DNA of 64,000 bases from Bugula neritina (Eukaryota; Bryozoa; Gymnolaemata; Cheilostomatida; Bugulidae). Made by a program: the position numbers and the translations under genes. Under the pieces are notes generated by a model, which ran no database searches, was not told the origin of the DNA, and was given only the letters and a program-made list of their open reading frames with translations. How positions within the stretch are numbered: the stretch's first letter is position 1; the number at the start of each line of letters is the position of its first letter. Of this stretch, positions 32,597 to 45,300 are shown one piece after another. The stretch is taken from the NCBI GenBank assembly GCA_964035545.1, contig OZ037767.1, positions 23,765,128 to 23,829,127 of the forward strand, read 5' to 3'.

Positions 32597-34784
32597 AAAG
32601 AAATTTATGTCCTGTGGACACTCTATACCGTCAGGTCGGTGTAGCTAAAGTAGTTCCAAATGAAAGCTTAGCCCTGACAGCAGAAATCTACTGTGCACAA
32701 GGTATAATATTTACTACAAGTTGTAGTGTTGAGTTTACCCAGTGGCCCCGTGGTGTAAGGGAGCGTGCCTGCTAGCTAGCTGGAGGTTTCAGACTTGAAT
32801 CCCAGTAGGGGCAAAATTATTTTTATGAGCTAATTTGGCTTTTAGTGAGGTGTGGTAGTAGTACTCTGAGAGATTTGAGAGGCCAGGAGAGCCTGAAGGT
32901 GTAGTAGATAGGCCAGAGGAATTATTGAGAACTGGGTGGGATGTAGTGTTGAGTTTATCCAGTGGCTTCTGTAGTGTAATGGTATTGCGTCTGCTTGCAA
33001 GCCGAATGTCTCGGATTCGAATCCTAGTGGGTGCAAGATTACTTTTTATATGCAGACATGACATGCGTGCGTGTGTGTGTGCGTGCATGCGAGTGTGTGT
33101 TCAGCAATTGTCTCTACAGATGTTTTTCTACTCTTTTCTTTCGAGTTCAGGCTTGAGAGTTGCTGGAGAAGACACTCATTTCCTGTCGCCTTACGCCAAC
33201 CCGCATTTAGCTCAAGTCTTGTGTGACCTTGAGAAAGGAACCTGGACAACATTACCATATTGTGTTGAAAGTAGGTATAGGGTGTACACTGTGTTTCCAT
33301 TGCTTCGAATAAATCCATGGATGGATTTGTGGTTGTGTTTTGCATTAACTTATGGTTGTGATTTCATTCACTGCAACTATTCTAAAACAATGAATGAACA
33401 TCCATCCAAATAATGATAAGCAATGGAACATCGTGATAGTGAGACCTGTGGAATCTCATTAAAATGTAGCAGTGGGAGAATTTTACTATAGCTTAATTTC
33501 TTTAATTTTTTTAAGAAAATTTTGGTTTATGGGGCTGTAATTACCACAAGAACATAGCTACTTTTGCCATATTTTTGACATAGAACACAGGCTTTTCTCA
33601 ATTACTCCACCTACCTCTGCAATGTGTACGATGTAATATTTTGGATTGCCATGCTGTGAAGCAATACCATGGTCTATTGATAATATTATAATTGGATTTG
33701 AATGATATTAATTGTAGTTACTTTATTGTGCAGCTGTAATTAAAAAGACATAATAGATTGCCTAAAAATTCTTTAGAGTAGCTATCATTGGAATAATGTC
33801 ATCTTTGTATATATATAACTTTTTATAAATTTAAAATAAGTCAAGGGCTTGAAAATTAAGACTTTCATTGACTATTTTTTAGAAAGTGTTGAAGAGAAAG
33901 CTGGTGAACAGTTTCGAGATATTTTTTACCTTTTCCTGTCATCAACATTACTGGCAGTGGTTCTCATAAGTGTGATAGGAAGTTGCTGTTTGAGTGCAAG
34001 AAAACAGAAGTAGGTCTTGTAACATTCTACCATATACATCTACATATGTCATTTGCATATTAAATTCAAGCTGTACTACCATCAATCTATGGAATGTTAT
34101 ATTTATGAAATTTTCAAAATTAGGTTTTGTCAGCTACAAATGACATTTCTAAGTAGTACCACGTTATAATAAGCAGTCACAAAGTTTCAGATGTCACCAT
34201 ACTATAACCAAGTACCTCTACAATTTGTGTCATGTCACCATAATGGTCACTTGCTAGAACTATAGCGAGCACGTTAGCTTACTTATTATGTACATCACTT
34301 GGTGCATGAATAAAAAGTCCCATACTTCTCTCACAGGTTGAATAAATGGAAAAGGCTGTTTTTGCAGTACGGGAGAGGTAGGTCAGAGTTGAAAACTGTT
34401 CGCAGTGACGCTGCATACCGTACTACAGGGCCGCGTGTATCCTCATCTACCTCACAGTATCTTGAACCACCAGCTGACTTTGCAGATGCAAAAGTGGAGG
34501 TACGTAGCAGAACCCGCAGACATTCATTTCATGAGGAAAAAGAGACACGGGGTAGGGTTCACAAGCGTGCAGCTGGCAGACAGGGTCATTTGGACAACCA
34601 TTCTGGTATCAAAACTCGAAAGACAAACTCTAAAAAGTCTTTACCACTCACTGCACAAACCGGAGCAAGCAAAGGGAAACACAAAACAAGTCAACGCAAA
34701 AGTAAAGGGCAACGGCCTTCTGTAAAATCAACCAGCAAATTGAAAAAATCAAGTAGAGTAGCATCTGCAGTGATGAAAGAATGA
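32597..34784 (+). CDS. Sushi (CCP)-domain single-pass membrane protein, 5' end unresolved
   Basis: Exons 32597-32701, 33151-33270, 33883-34009 and 34337-34784 join in phase and stop at TGA 34782-34784. Exons 1 and 2 together make one CCP-like module: LCPVDTL, then EIYCAQG, GLRVAGED, VLCDLEKGTWTTLPYCVE, with the C...C...C...W..C order of a Sushi domain. A juxtamembrane EEKAGEQF segment leads into a hydrophobic span (IFYLFLSSTLLAVVLISVIG), then two Cys and a basic, Ser-rich tail of about 160 residues rich in Lys/Arg, such as TSQRKSKGQRPSVKSTSK. This would be a type I surface protein. The signal peptide exon is not identified. The first intron holds two tRNA-like SINE heads. Specific ligand and family are unknown. 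Confidence 0.7.
32725..33050 (+). mobile_element. Two tRNA-derived SINE heads in tandem, ~220 bp apart
   Basis: tRNA-like cores at 32745-32812 and 32965-33034, each preceded by GTGTTGAGTTTA(C/T)CCAGTGG. The first has GCCCC and GGGGC ends that can pair as an acceptor stem. The second has TAGTGTAATGG (A box) and GGATTCGAATCC (B box, near perfect), with a loop containing TTGCAAG. Both are followed by a T-rich run. The cloverleaf is imperfect, so they are SINE heads, not working tRNA genes. Confidence 0.65.
33293..33429. mobile_element. Small inverted-repeat element, ~137 bp
   Basis: GTTTCCATTGCTT at the left end and AAGCAATGGAAC at the right, with inner ATGGATGGAT and ATCCATCC arms; arms of about 30 nt with gaps. 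Located in a Sushi-gene intron. Confidence 0.55.
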
Positions 34785-35124
34785 ACCATTACTTGAAACT
34801 ACTTGGCTAGTAAGCCAGAAATGAGAATGGAGACAGTTTATTATCGTGCACATGGTGAGACTGCAGCTAATGACTGAGTATTGTCTACTGTTGCTTAAAC
34901 ACAACTGCTTAGCAGATTGATGTTTATAGAAATTAACTGAATCAACAAAATTCAGAGATTGTTCAAATTTATTTATTCCTAATGATATTTTTATTGATAT
35001 TATTACACACAATCAACCCATACTACTATAACAAAGTTTATAAAAAAAACAGTGCAAAAGTCCTAGCAAAGCAAAGATAGCATAATTAACGCGAACTGCA
35101 GGTAAGATGGACAACATGTCCGCC
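34785..35124. other. Convergent 3' intergenic space, 340 bp
   Basis: Shared 3' UTR space of the Sushi gene (+) and taxilin (-). TTTATT at 34968-34973 is a minus-strand AATAAA suited to taxilin. Confidence 0.6.
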
Positions 35125-38100
35125 CTATGTTGACTCGGATGATAGCACTTGACTAGTGACCGCCATTTCACTAATCTCAGCGGTAGACTGAGGTAACTTT
35201 TCAGGCTGTGTAGGCGACACTGATTGGCTAGAGTCCGTAGTACCTTCCTGTTCTGTAGATGACTCACTGTGCTCATCTGTTAAACAAACCACACTCTTTA
35301 TTGCTCACTTTTATATAATAATTATAATGATAAACACTTGTAACATATGTGGATATAAGTCTATCAGATCTTACATTACAATAGCTATACTGCACTGGCA
35401 CACACTAAACCCTGTGCTAGTATTTTCATCACAAAAATAACATCTTTATATAATCTTTCTAGAATCTAAGATACATAGCAAATACTGTGTACTCACTAAG
35501 CTCAAGGTAGATAACTAAATACCTGTAACCATGACTACATACACCATATGTTATGTGAATAGACAATATCAATATATGTTATAATCTCAAACACCTTTGG
35601 TAGACTTTTCAACTGGAACAGATTCAGCTAGTTCTGGTTCCGTTGAACTTTGACCTATGGCTTCAGTGCAAACCGATGAAGGTTCATCAGTTGAACTTCC
35701 CGTCACCTGAAATTAAGAATATTTCAGCATTAAGTCACTGTTACCATAGCAACTGCTTCAGTGATAAACACTGAATATAAGTCATACATGAACTGCACAG
35801 TGAGTGTACATATTACAAATGCTAGGTAGTACATTGTTGGACATCTGTAACATGTGATGTGTTTCTACAAAAGTACAATACCTGTTTGCCACTGGAGCTC
35901 CCGTTGACTGCCTCCAATGAGCCATTTTGTTGTTGATTCTCACAAGAAACACCTTCAGGAGATTGAGCACCTGTTGCTGCTGATTGGGTTGGGGTGGCTG
36001 AGCCCTCACCATTAGCTCTACTTTGTAAAGCACGGCAAAGACTCTCTAACTGCCTATTCTTTTTTGTCTAAACACAGAAAAAGAGCACAACTATATTACA
36101 ACCTTCTGTATGTGTAAGCAGCACCTCAGGTCTATCCCCTCAGGTCTATCCAGAAACTCAACTGGCCCAAACTATCAACTTAATAAGTAAATAATTCAAA
36201 TACCAACTGGCTATATGATCGAGTAACATCACTGAGAGTTTTAACTAAAGGTTATAGTACAACTCTGTATTTATGATTATATTATAACATCGTGAGGCTC
36301 TAACTACCACCCACACTATCCACAGATCTTATTTAGAACACACAGTAGCTGTAGAGATCATTGAGAACATACAGTAGCTGTAGAGATCATTGAGAACATA
36401 CAGTAGCTGTAGAAATCATTGAAAATAGACAGTAGCTGTAAATCTCAATGAGAACACACAGTAGCTGTAGATCTCATTGAGAACACAGAGTAGCTGTAGA
36501 GATCATTGAGAATACACAGCACATGTAATATTGAACAGGACAGACCTGCGTATCAATAAGCTTTTCATGGAGAGTCTTCTGTTCCACCATCTCCACCAGG
36601 GCTCTGTTGGTGTTCTCGTACCTCTGTTTGTACATCAGTGACTCTTTCTCCAACTTCCTTATCTTCTTAGACATCTGAAGGAAAGAAAACATCAATTGAG
36701 TAATACAAAGACTTCACACATGAGAATATCCACTTATATTTCAACACATACAGGTACATCATTACAGGCAGAACACAACAGATATTTGTACCTTCTCCAT
36801 TTCACTTTTGAAGGCAGCAAACACCTCGTTGCTCTTATTCAATGTGGTTTCAAACTCGGCATATTTCTGCGTGTATATCTGCAGCTGGGTCTTGAGGTGA
36901 ACCTCTGTCTGCGCCATGGCTTCCTGTGTTGTCTTACTTTCTATTAGTTTCTCCAGAAGCTGCAATACACCACGGTAACCATGGTAACCAGTGAGACAGA
37001 GGAGATAACCAACAGTATAAACACATGCCCAAATTAGTTAGTATGCAGAGTAAATTATACTTCAACTATTCAGTTTTGTGCAGAATAGACTTAGTGAGTC
37101 AGTCCAGTGTGAGTTACTGACTGCGATAAATTGAGAATCCCAGCTTAATTTTAAGATATTTTAATCATTAAAAAGCTTGAGGCTCCAAGAATTTAATCAA
37201 CGCAGTGTTTTGCACACTGCAAGCAGATATTTTCCGATGTAGGAAGACAAATATGTTTAGAACAATCGTCAAGGTACTATTCGACCTTATGCCGTTCATA
37301 TATGCTGGTGTTCATTTAATATTTGCATATCTAATTAATAGGTATATTCTTGTAAATGGTAATATAAATTATAAATTTTAAAGAATAAGCAAAAGAAGTT
37401 TACATAACTTTCATAACACTGAAGTTTCTGCAATGGCATTGTTGAAGTATCATAGAAGTGTTACTGCAGCCAATTTTAGACTTCAAAGTAAAAATTACAG
37501 AAGATCTTAAAACAGATAGCACTGAGGTGTGTAGACACAGTATACAGAGAAGCTGTCCAACACTTACACATGCCAATGGCATGTACACACTATGCTTAGA
37601 CCTTTATCTCCGGTACACACTGAAATGATTAAACGTTGCCATAAGGAAAGTACAGCTTATTTCCATATCAGTATTTGTTACTCATCAATATCATTACTAG
37701 CTCACCGCTAGGGATAATTAGTTAATTAGTCATTATCGTTAATATCATTGTAATGATGATTATTAATGATGACACCATGGCCTACATGCCTACCAGATAT
37801 GTATGTAGCTTAGTAACCTGCAAGATAACTGAATATATAATTGCAGCAGCATAGCTAAAGCATTACACAAATAAAATAAACTCGTCACATTTCACTGCAC
37901 ATAAACCTCTCTGAAACTATGAGAGTTTAATTATCCTTTGGGAGAGATAAATATACAGAATAGCCTACACAATGATAGCATCTCCGGATATTTTAGAATA
38001 ACAAATCATCCAAGAAAGTTGTAAATGGGAGCCTTTTGAAAGGCTTCAATGCAAAAAGTAAAAAATCAACTGAAGATTCCGTGTTGACAACTTTGCAATA

Positions 38101-41100
38101 TATTCCAAAGTTGGGCTTCTAAACAGACAATCCTCACGTATCTTAATCACGCCACAAATTAACAAACCTAATATCTTAAGCCACATAAAAAGAAAGCAAA
38201 ATGAACGGCATGCGCAGGAGAAGGGGCTGTGAAACTCGCATCACAACTGTGTTGGCAGTGGGTATATTATGCTGCCTCAGACAGACCAGTAACTATGAAA
38301 CTCATGCATAAAGGAAAGAGCTAAAAACATAGGGCTACGCCAACCAACCATTTGCTTCTCCGCACCGGCTTTTTCCTGCTCTTTCTCGAGGATCAGCGTA
38401 CACTGACCAATCTTGGCTTCCAGCAGCTGCGTCTCCAAGTCTTTCTGTTGTAACAACTTCTGAATGTGCTACAGAGAGAAACAGTATTGTATTACATTGC
38501 ATAAGGAACAAAAGAAGTCCAGTATGTATTACTGTAGTAATAACACAGTAACAGTATGTATTACTGTAGTAATAACACAGTAATAGTATGTATTACTGTA
38601 GTAATAACACAGTAATAGTATGTATTACTGAAACAACAAAAAAGACACAGAAAACCATATGCAGCTGTAGCAGTGAACATCGAAGATATAAATAAACTAT
38701 GGTTGGCTTGACTTCTAATTTACCTCTTCACGTTTTTCATATTCTTCTAGAAGTGTATGAAGTTTACCAGTCAGTTCTTTGTTATCTTCTTGTAGTTGGT
38801 CATTTCTCTTACTGTGGGTTTCCATTTGGGTCTGTATGTCTCCAATAGTAGTCTACAAGTATACAGTATAATATACTATACTGTCTGTCTGTCCCCTATA
38901 GTAGTCTACAAGTATACAGTATAATATACTATACTGTCTGTATGTCCCCTATAGTAGTCTACAAGTATACACAGTATAATATACTACACACATTATATAT
39001 TGCTATTTCTCCTTAGTGTACTCGTATATTGAGCCTAATGTTAGCATAAACCTATCAGCCAAAACTTGACAAGAATGCTATAGCTCCAAGACTTGTTTAA
39101 TCATGCTTCACTTCCCAGTATTGTTTTTGATGACATTTCCCATATTTTTGTCAGTCTAGTCAAATATGCCAGTAGTGTATTGGACAGTGGCTAATGTATC
39201 TACACTTTTGGTAATAACCCTCTCAGTTTCATCATTTCTATCACTAATAAAATAGTTAACGTTCTCTGTCTCATCACCCATCTTGATGCTATCATTCTAT
39301 TTAGACATGTATTCAGATGCTTGCAAAAAGCTCATTTTCAAAATTATTTCATTACCTGCTTGATTAGCATTTCATCAGCTGTCACTTTTTCCTTTCCTTA
39401 ATCAATAAGATCACTATTCGTAATTATCATATACTACCCTACCATGGCAACCGTTGCTATGGTGAATTTACTGAGAGGAGGCCTAAATAATTCAACCTAT
39501 AAAACTACTGAAAACAGTAAAAGTTACCTGAAACCGATTAGACACTTCTTTTCTCCTTTCTTCATCTTCCCTTTGCCTTGCCATGCTCTCTTCCTATAAT
39601 AGTCATATAGCTTGTACTAAATGGAGTATAACGTGACAAAACAGCACAAGTTACGCACTCTAAGCTAGCAAGTATACGGTTAGGGAGATTTCACTGCTTT
39701 ACTAGAATAACAGCAGTTAACGCTATACCTTTACTAATTTGGTGAACAAGACAGTTTTATTCAGCAACAATAATCCAGAGACAGCATTTTACTGTTAGTA
39801 GGAAACAGTGAAACCACTAATTCGACTAGCAGTTTCTATGTTTAAAGCTGCAGATATAAGTTCTGAAAATAACAAGTTACTTTATAATATAAATCTAGTT
39901 TTATGAGATCAGAGCTGACATAGTTAAACAAAAAAACAACTATTTAGCATTTCTAATCCTAATAAAACTGAAACTTGTTAGTTCTAGTATAAATATTGGC
40001 TCAGTTACCATCCTAAGTGCGGTTAACCTGAATATGAACAATCGGAAGAGTGTTGAACTAGGACTGTAGGTGTTGAACAAGCGGACTGTAGGTGTTGAAC
40101 TAGGACTGTAGGTGTTGAACAAGCGGACTGTAGGTGTTGAACTAGGACTGTAGGTGTTGCTATACCTTGACCACTTTGTTGTGTCGCTGAAGTTCGCGGC
40201 ACAGATTTTCCAGTTTACTTTTGGCCAGAATGAGTTTAGAATTCTCAGTCTGCAGGCTGTCCCTCTCTCTGCTCACTGTGCTCAGCTTCTTGGCATTACT
40301 CTTCACAGCAGACGCATGTTGCCTGTTCTCATCTAGCAGGTCGGTGTACTTCTTACAGAGGGCTGCCAGCTTCTCCTCAGGTGTAGAGAGAGAGCTTAGT
40401 GCCCGGAGGACATAATCTACAGCATAAGTATTGTTAGTTCTACACAGCACACACATCTCACTACACAACACACACATCTCACTACACAGTATACACATCT
40501 CACTACACAGTATTTACAGAACTACTACACAGTATACAAAGACTCGCTACACTATGCTAAAATTGAGTAAATGCAGTAAACTGGATGTAGAAAAAGCTCC
40601 ACAATATTAACCAGAGCCTAACACTCTGTAAGCTCTACCAGCTTATAGCACACAAAATAGTTTGTATACTAACCCATATTTCTGTCTTCTCTTTTCTTTA
40701 TTTTTCTCTCAATAGCGGCTGTTAAAACTTGCTCCTTTTTAACAGCAGCAGTATTTAGATCAGGCCTGGGAGAGCTTTCTTTAGAGGAATCTGCTGTGCA
40801 AACAGTACGACTTGCATTTTATAAAAACCTTTTTAGAACATAGTAACAAGCAGAGCCTAGCTTTCAAGTTTTAGCTCTTGAGAAATATATTGCTAATATT
40901 AAAATGTATCATACTGTAAAAGTAGGCCATGAAGCCTTCAATTGACTAACTTATACACAAAATAAAATGAAAAAAACATAGCATAGCTTATTGGCAGCAT
41001 ATCTATGCTGTCGAAACTATATGTACATAAAATTTCTAGATCCAATCTCGTTAATCCTTGCTAAACCATAATTGGAAAATTTTCAAGTATTAGGCACTAA

Positions 41101-41237
41101 CCACTACATGGAGGTGAAACTTCTGCTTTTAGTGGAAGTTGATTAGCAGAACCACTTGAAGAATCCAACTGGACTTCTTCTGCTTTAGGCACTGACTGTG
41201 GAGTTGTTCCATTTGAGTTAACAGTTACTGAATCCAT
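35125..41237 (-). CDS. Taxilin (alpha/gamma type), 522 aa coiled-coil syntaxin-binding protein
   Basis: Eleven exons on the minus strand: 41237-41102, 40793-40674, 40416-40166, 39593-39528, 38852-38724, 38468-38349, 36959-36792, 36674-36546, 36067-35882, 35706-35595, 35276-35125; 1569 nt. Taxilins bind syntaxins and act in vesicle traffic. After an acidic/Ser-rich N-terminus (1-85) comes one long coiled coil (about 90-395) with the family signature LCRELQRHNKVVK, then KLHTLLEEYEKREE, YTQKYAEFETTLNKSNEVF, MSKKIRKLEKESLMYKQRYE and LESLCRALQ, and a disordered Ser/Thr/Glu-rich tail. Exon 2 has a CAGCAG tandem acceptor (one optional Ala). The exon 6 donor, GTTGGT, is weak. The exon 5 acceptor is inside a 53-bp tandem repeat, and several introns are full of arrays. 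Which vertebrate paralogue it corresponds to cannot be told; invertebrates usually have one. Confidence 0.93.
36334..36520. repeat. ~29-bp tandem repeat, six copies
   Basis: Unit GAACAYACAGTAGCTGTAGA followed by GATCATTGA, in the taxilin intron between exons 8 and 9. Confidence 0.85.
38521..38630. repeat. 32-bp tandem repeat, ~3.4 copies
   Basis: Unit AGTATGTATTACTGTAGTAA plus TAACACAGTAAY, copies starting at 38521, 38553, 38585 and 38617, in taxilin intron 5. Confidence 0.9.
38845..38994 (-). repeat. 53-bp tandem repeat that copies the exon 5 acceptor of taxilin
   Basis: Copies start at 38845, 38898 and 38951. Each holds, on the minus strand, GTATACTTGTAG followed by ACTACTAT: the 3' splice site and the first eight bases of exon 5. 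Because 53 is not a multiple of three, use of an upstream copy would shift the frame. Confidence 0.85.
40051..40154. repeat. Alternating 20/22-bp tandem repeat (A-B-A-B-A) beside a splice donor
   Basis: TGTTGAACTAGGACTGTAGG (20 bp) and a 22-bp version with AAGCGG alternate five times. The array begins 11 bases past the last base of taxilin exon 3 in the transcript direction. Confidence 0.9.
40436..40510. repeat. ~22-24-bp tandem repeat upstream of taxilin exon 3
   Basis: Repeated CACACATCTCACTACACA-type units, about three copies, just before the exon 3 acceptor at 40417. Confidence 0.7.
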
Positions 41238-42308
41238 ACTCTATCAATTAAAGTTGTATATAATATAGATGTGGAATAAATGTAGAAATGTATTTAAAGA
41301 AATCTAGTTGATCCAAAGTAATCAAAAGAAAGAGACTCATAGCCAGCATTTCATTGAAGTGTATAGTAAAACATATTAAAGTAGCTATTGCTACCATGTC
41401 CACAGATCCCAAACTATGAAAAAAAACACTACATATGTATACAATTTACTGCAATTCTATAAAAACTTATATTCACACAAAATTGGAGAAAAAAATGATT
41501 TTAACTTTTTTCCAGCTCCCAAGTGATATTAAAATTTCATAAGTTAATTTATAATAATTATAAAGACGCCAACAATTTTTTCTGGCAAACCATTAATACG
41601 ATTATTTTGCAATTTTATTTAGTTGGTCTTTTACATATTACAGTAACAGTATTAGTATTAGTATAAGTATTACTATTGGTCATTTTGATTAACTTTTAGT
41701 TTTACTTTTACTTTTAGTGAGTTTAGTCAATTTCAATTTGAATTTGAACTTGTATTACTATTAACTTTAAGTTTAAAATCACAGCCACAATCTTGCATCA
41801 TTGTGAGTCATTTTTGCAAAATAAAATCATAACAACAATGAAATATGACTTAGATATACTAATGTTACTTACTCTAACTGCAAGTTTAAGTGTTGGTGAC
41901 TTTTTTCAATTAGAATTACCAAGTTGAAGTTACAATGATAAATTTAAAGTAAGATCTAGATAGCCGCAAATGAGCTACTTGTAATTAAAGACTAGGTTTT
42001 ACAAGTAGCAAATAGTTGTATCCAATAATGGGGTCGGGTTTTGTTATTTTACAAGTGTTTCTGAAAGACATTAGGTTATGGGTGTTACGACAGTACAAGA
42101 CGTATAATTCACCGTACGCATTATTTAAAGAGTTATCTCCCTAATATTATTGCAATGGGTGAAGTGTCGTAATAAAAGACAACTCCGTGGGTAACAACTG
42201 CAGCGAGGATGTTTTGAAGTGTATGTATACTATAGGAATCCCCAATGAGAACTTGTTATCGCCGAATGAACAACGCGGAGCATTTTCCTGAGACCTCAAT
42301 TACAAGCG
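41238..42308. promoter_or_regulatory. Divergent promoter region of taxilin (-) and NDUFB5 (+)
   Basis: 1.07 kb between the two start codons, which point away from each other. A simple-sequence tract (about 41640-41720) separates them. I can identify no core promoter motif with confidence. Confidence 0.45.
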
Positions 42309-45300
42309 ATGGCGACGCCGGTTTGGAGGAGCTTGCAATCACAGTTGTTCAGGTTTTGTAAGTTAAAACCTGCAACAAATAACTCTGTATCTTTGAGACC
42401 AACTATTCAAGGTATTAATTTAAACTGAAATTAAAAATCATTTAGTTATCCACAAGGCATTTTTGTGCGTATATTTGCTCAGAGTAATAAATAAATATTA
42501 AATTTAATATACTTAATCTTATAGTTATACTTATAGTTATACTTATACTTATAGTTATAGTTAGTGTTACTATTACTATTAGTATTAGTATCACTATGAC
42601 TATCACTATTCACTATGAGTATGAGACTATGAGTATGTCTCTATGATAGTCGATTCTATGACTATTACATTTAGTTTTACTATGAGACTATGAGTTTGAG
42701 TGGGAGCGAGACTCAGGCTAAGTTTAACTCTAAGAGTTAAGCTTGTAGTTAATCACTTAATCATAATGTTATACAGTATACTCATTCTGAATAATTTTAA
42801 TACTCTTACTCCTAGAAGTAGAGTTGATCTTATGACTATATTTATAGTTATAGTTATACGTATAGTTATAGACTATAAGTTCAACTTGTAGTTGTAGTAA
42901 TCAGCGTCACTAATCTATTTCAGTGTCATCTTTGCTATTTGATAATACTTAATAGGGATACTGTTCTTTGAATATTTAAGCAAGTTGCCACATCTACTTA
43001 GTAAATAATATCTTTTAGACATTTGTGAGAAACACATATTTCAAAAATATATTTCATGTAACGTTTCTTTCTATTATTCTTTTTGTTTATTCGCCACATT
43101 GTATTTTATAATCTTGAACAGCATAAGGCAATATGTTTCCCCTATTACGAATCCACATTTTAATTATTTGTAGATTGTCTCTAAACTCAAATACTCCGCT
43201 ATTATGACTGTTCATTTAGTGACTTGTATTTTACCCTTTTTTGTTTACTCTACTTTTTTGCTTTTCTTGTGCTCTTTATTACTTGGTCCTTTTTGTAAAT
43301 GTTGTTAGAAGTCCGTTATATATATTTTTTAGTCTTTTTGCTATGTTATGACTGTCTCTGTTAATCTTACAGTTTCAATCCTTCACACACTCTTTTTGAT
43401 ATGTTGCACCTACCTCATTGGCCCTATGGCGTGGAGCTCGGTTTATTGTCATTTCCCATATACATTTTGTAGTTCTTTCTTGTAACTAAGGGTTCTTTTG
43501 GAATATCTGAATACAGCTAAAGCTCATGCATTGAGTCCAAATCCTTCTTTGCATTTTATAATTTAACTTAGGATTAAATGTATTCTTTACATTATAGGAT
43601 TCTCTTTCACAATTATCATTTTGATCTCATTGGACTCTAACACTGCTAACACTTGTATCCTCCTAGGTTTTTCATTACTTCACCATCTGGTCACAACACT
43701 CCTTCATCTTCCTTCATTTGCAAGTGATAGTGTAATTTCTGCTCTTGTCCGCTATATAACTCTTTTCTTGGTCAGACATGGTTATAGTTATGACAAATAG
43801 TTAATTTAAGGTCTTTTATGAAGGAGAAAGCAACTCCCAGTAACTTTTTCAAACGAAACATAATATAAAAAATTCACTATTTTTTTCAATATTTCGTATG
43901 TTTACTAGTTACTTAACTTCGTGTAGGGTAATGACAGACCCTCTAATTTTATTTTTTCAAGGCAGTTTTCTATTTAAGTTATTGCTTGTATATTATAAGT
44001 GTCTTTCTGGTGCTGTATTGAATATATTTGCTGAACAGTAGCTAGTATTATGCATAACATTTAGTATCAAAGTAAATGTTCAACAGTTGACTATGGCCAG
44101 CACTGCAGTCGTAATTGTGAAGCAAAGGTGATTAGGTTGATAGATCAATAAAAGACTTGAAATAGAAATCTAGGTAAAACTTTAATGTTAAATCTTGATA
44201 TAGTTATAGGATATTATTTAATTATTCCAAACCAGTTGAAAGACATAATTGTATTATATTATGGTTGTGTTCTCTTGATTTTTAATTCAGGATGCCTGTC
44301 AAAAAGAATGGCTTCAGGGAGAACTATGGAAGTTGCCCCTTCTGATTTTAACTGGACTCGATTCAAAAATGAAGCTCACTTTTACGTACTTCTGGGAATT
44401 GTTCCTTTGGGATCTATTATTTTGTATTCAAATCTGATAATTGGTAAGTAGTAATTTATTATGGTGTATTTTTGTAGCAGCTAGTGTGTGCTTTGATTAT
44501 TTGTGTTTACACTGCTAAGCAGTCCTAGGTTGTTATTAACTAAGGCAAAGAAAGCAAAACTTTAGTTGTAAAATTTAATTGGGTTGTATGAATGATGAAA
44601 GATTTTGCTCATTGTTAATATTAATGTTATGCAGTGCTGGCATGTGTCTATTGTGTGTAGTCTGGAAGATTAAATTTTATAGAGACAAGGTTTGGTTTAC
44701 TAAGAAAATCTCGAAAAGCTTAGTTCAGTTTCTCTTTAGTTGTTGTCAGCATTTGTTGATAGGAATATGTGGACAGGCTATTGTAACACTTTCAAGTCAC
44801 CTGTATGCTTTGTTCTTGTGTCACTTTATTCAAAAATATATGAGCAGCAAAAAAATTGGGTCAACAGTAAAAGTTATTTTATTCTGTGTTGTAGTTTTGT
44901 ATTATCTGTACCAACATCAGGATCTTATTATTTATAAATAATATTTAAAAACTTACTTTCAAGCTATGAAAACCGGGTTTTTTATTGGGTATGCAGCAAT
45001 CAGACAATGTTTAATATTTTCAGAGCATGCCATGAAAATTGTTAATATGGTTTCCATCAGTGTAGTTTCGTAACACACCACGATAAATAAAAATAACACG
45101 TATTCTAACCTGATGGAGATTATGTTATTTTAAAACATATTTGAGTAATGTTTAAATATTTGTATTACTAAAGACAATTTTATGCTTTTTTAGTAATTAT
45201 TTCTGTGTCATGTTTTTATTCTGGTTGTATATACTCTATTTATTTTAAAGGTCAATCTGAACTTGCTGATATACCAGAGGGTTATGAACCAAAGAAGTGG

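Noticed and set aside
32965-33034. Functional tRNA gene (TTGCAAG loop, perfect B box)
   Set aside because: Anticodon stem and acceptor stem do not pair well, and the leader is shared with the neighbouring SINE unit.
44579-44941. 120-codon ORF in NDUFB5 intron 2 with hydrophobic runs
   Set aside because: The reading comes from T-rich intron sequence; no family resemblance and no splice logic.
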